DNA of 16,446 nucleotides, from NCBI GenBank assembly GCA_900554925.1, contig USJG01000037.1:1-16446 (forward strand). Direction: 5' to 3'. Shown here piece after piece: positions 15,863 to 16,446 of the stretch (its first letter is position 1; the number at the start of each line of letters is the position of its first letter). The translations under genes were made by a program, and so were the position numbers. Below the pieces are notes generated by a model. The model searched no databases and was not told the origin of the DNA. It saw only the letters and a program-made list of their open reading frames with translations. The DNA is from an uncultured Lachnospiraceae bacterium (GTDB lineage: Bacteria > Bacillota > Clostridia > Lachnospirales > Lachnospiraceae).

Positions 15863-16016
15863 CTATACCCTCCTGCATCTTTTATATAACCCAGAAAATA
15901 TTTTATAAAAAGAAATTACTTTTAGAAATCAACTGTATGGATAATATATCTCTACAATTATATTTTTGACTAAAATTTACAAATTATTAACAATTTCGAA
16001 AAACCTCCATAAGACA

Positions 16017-16042
16017 ACAGGCAGGGACCACTCCCTGCCTGT
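16017..16042 (-). terminator. Strong hairpin, probable terminator after the truncated LytTR gene
   Basis: ACAGGCAGGGA and TCCCTGCCTGT form an 11-bp perfect stem with a 4-base loop, the most stable hairpin in the window. On the minus strand the tail is TGTCTTATGG, so the U tract is poor; on the plus strand it is AAAAAG. It lies about 100 bases past the stop at 16141, further than usual, and could instead end a short transcript from the promoter at 16091-16119. The rest of the 278-bp gap down to 15863 is AT-rich. It must contain the XRE promoter, but I see no single convincing -35/-10 pair there. Confidence 0.55.
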
Positions 16043-16090
16043 AAAAAGAAATGTATGTTTATAACAGCGCGCTCTTTCTGACTCCTTTTA

Positions 16091-16119
16091 ATTATAAATA
16101 ATTTTTTCCCATTTGACGA
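16091..16119 (-). promoter_or_regulatory. Candidate promoter in the regulator intergenic region
   Basis: On the minus strand TCGTCA (16114-16119, four of six to consensus), a 17-base spacer and a perfect TATAAT (16091-16096). It lies just past the stop of the truncated LytTR gene and points to the hairpin at 16017-16042 and, beyond it, the XRE regulator. It could drive a short RNA or contribute to XRE expression. In AT-rich DNA a chance match is possible. Confidence 0.4.
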
Positions 16120-16140
16120 TTCATGTAAAAATTAGCACTG

Positions 16141-16446
16141 TTAAATGTAAAATTTAGCATTTTCAGTTAACAGCTTCATATGCAGCTGACAGAGCATGCT
16201 TCTTTTATCCCTGCTGACTGTCAGGATATCCCCATTTCTCATCACGATATTTCTGGAATGATATTGCTCTATCTGCCGCTCATTTACCAGATAAGATTTA
16301 TGAATCCGCACAAAATGATGGTTATAACCGGCCAGCTTCCCTTCCAGTTCGTCCAGCTTTTCATAAAAAACATGTTCCTTTCCATCCTCCATTAAAACTC
16401 TTATCATGCGCCTTTCACTGGCAAAATAAAGTACCCTCTTTAAATC
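16141..16446 (-). CDS. LytTR-family regulator, 3' part (runs off the window)
   Basis: The frame is open to the window edge, so the 5' part is missing; an internal Met at 16407 should not be taken as the start. The ~101 visible residues form a LytTR DNA-binding domain: LKRVLYFASERRMIRV, HHFVRIHKSYLVNERQIEQYH, and LTVSRDKRSMLCQLHMKLL. It aligns over its whole length with the C-terminal domain of the response regulator at 14711-15424, so the two are paralogues, and a receiver domain is expected beyond the edge. Stop TAA is at 16141-16143. It is followed by an AT-rich gap with a hairpin at 16017-16042. Its relation to the polysaccharide operon is only positional. Confidence 0.88.
   Translation of the reverse strand, partial: DLKRVLYFASERRMIRVLMEDGKEHVFYEKLDELEGKLAGYNHHFVRIHKSYLVNERQIEQYHSRNIVMRNGDILTVSRDKRSMLCQLHMKLLTENAKFYI

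Noticed and set aside
15863..15960. TTGATT with TATAAA 19 bases away, as the XRE promoter
   Set aside because: The spacing is long and several equally weak alternatives exist in this AT-rich stretch, so no single one can be supported.
16141..16407. Treating Met at 16407 as the start of a small LytTR-only protein
   Set aside because: The frame stays open to the window edge and the upstream residues LKRVLYFASERR are conserved with the paralogue, so this is a truncated view of a longer gene.

Overview
The window looks like a chromosomal piece of a Gram-positive anaerobe of the Clostridia, most likely a Lachnospiraceae-type gut bacterium. This rests on the protein style (EpsG-type polymerase, Wzz/CapA-type co-polymerase, LytTR and XRE regulators), moderate base composition, strong GGAGG-type ribosome binding sites and AT-rich intergenic DNA. 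No species call is possible from the sequence alone. Every supported gene is on the minus strand, so transcription runs from high to low coordinates.

Regulatory block (about 14,650-16,446). The window opens, in the direction of transcription, with the 3' part of a LytTR-type regulator that runs off the edge. Next comes a small XRE helix-turn-helix regulator that appears frameshifted, then an intact REC-LytTR response regulator. Each is followed by a hairpin, so they look like separate transcription units. No histidine kinase or signal peptide gene is visible.

Polysaccharide operon (14,566 down to 1,190). A promoter with an extended -10 (14,628-14,656) precedes twelve tightly packed genes ending at a terminator (1,117-1,145). 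In order: a GtrB-like polyprenyl-phosphate glycosyltransferase, a GT2 enzyme, the priming polyprenyl glycosylphosphotransferase, a Wzz-like chain-length protein with a degenerate kinase-like tail, a GT2 enzyme, an EpsG/Wzy-type polymerase, a GT2 enzyme, two GT4 enzymes, a GT2 enzyme, a GT-C integral membrane glycosyltransferase, and an inverting UDP-GlcNAc 4,6-dehydratase. The dehydratase also has its own putative promoter. The likely scheme is a Wzy-dependent exopolysaccharide or capsule: priming onto undecaprenyl phosphate, six cytoplasmic sugar additions, polymerisation by the EpsG protein, and outer-face decoration by the GtrB-like/GT-C pair. No Wzx flippase, BY-kinase or phosphatase is seen.

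Downstream of the terminator is a stand-alone cytoplasmic M19-family dipeptidase gene. The most notable items are the XRE frameshift (which fits a 16-bp deletion between 9-bp direct repeats), the pseudo-kinase tail on the Wzz-like protein, the absence of a flippase, a 10-bp tandem repeat upstream of the operon promoter, and a possible short transcript at about 16,017-16,085. I saw no CRISPR array, tRNA, rRNA or insertion sequence.
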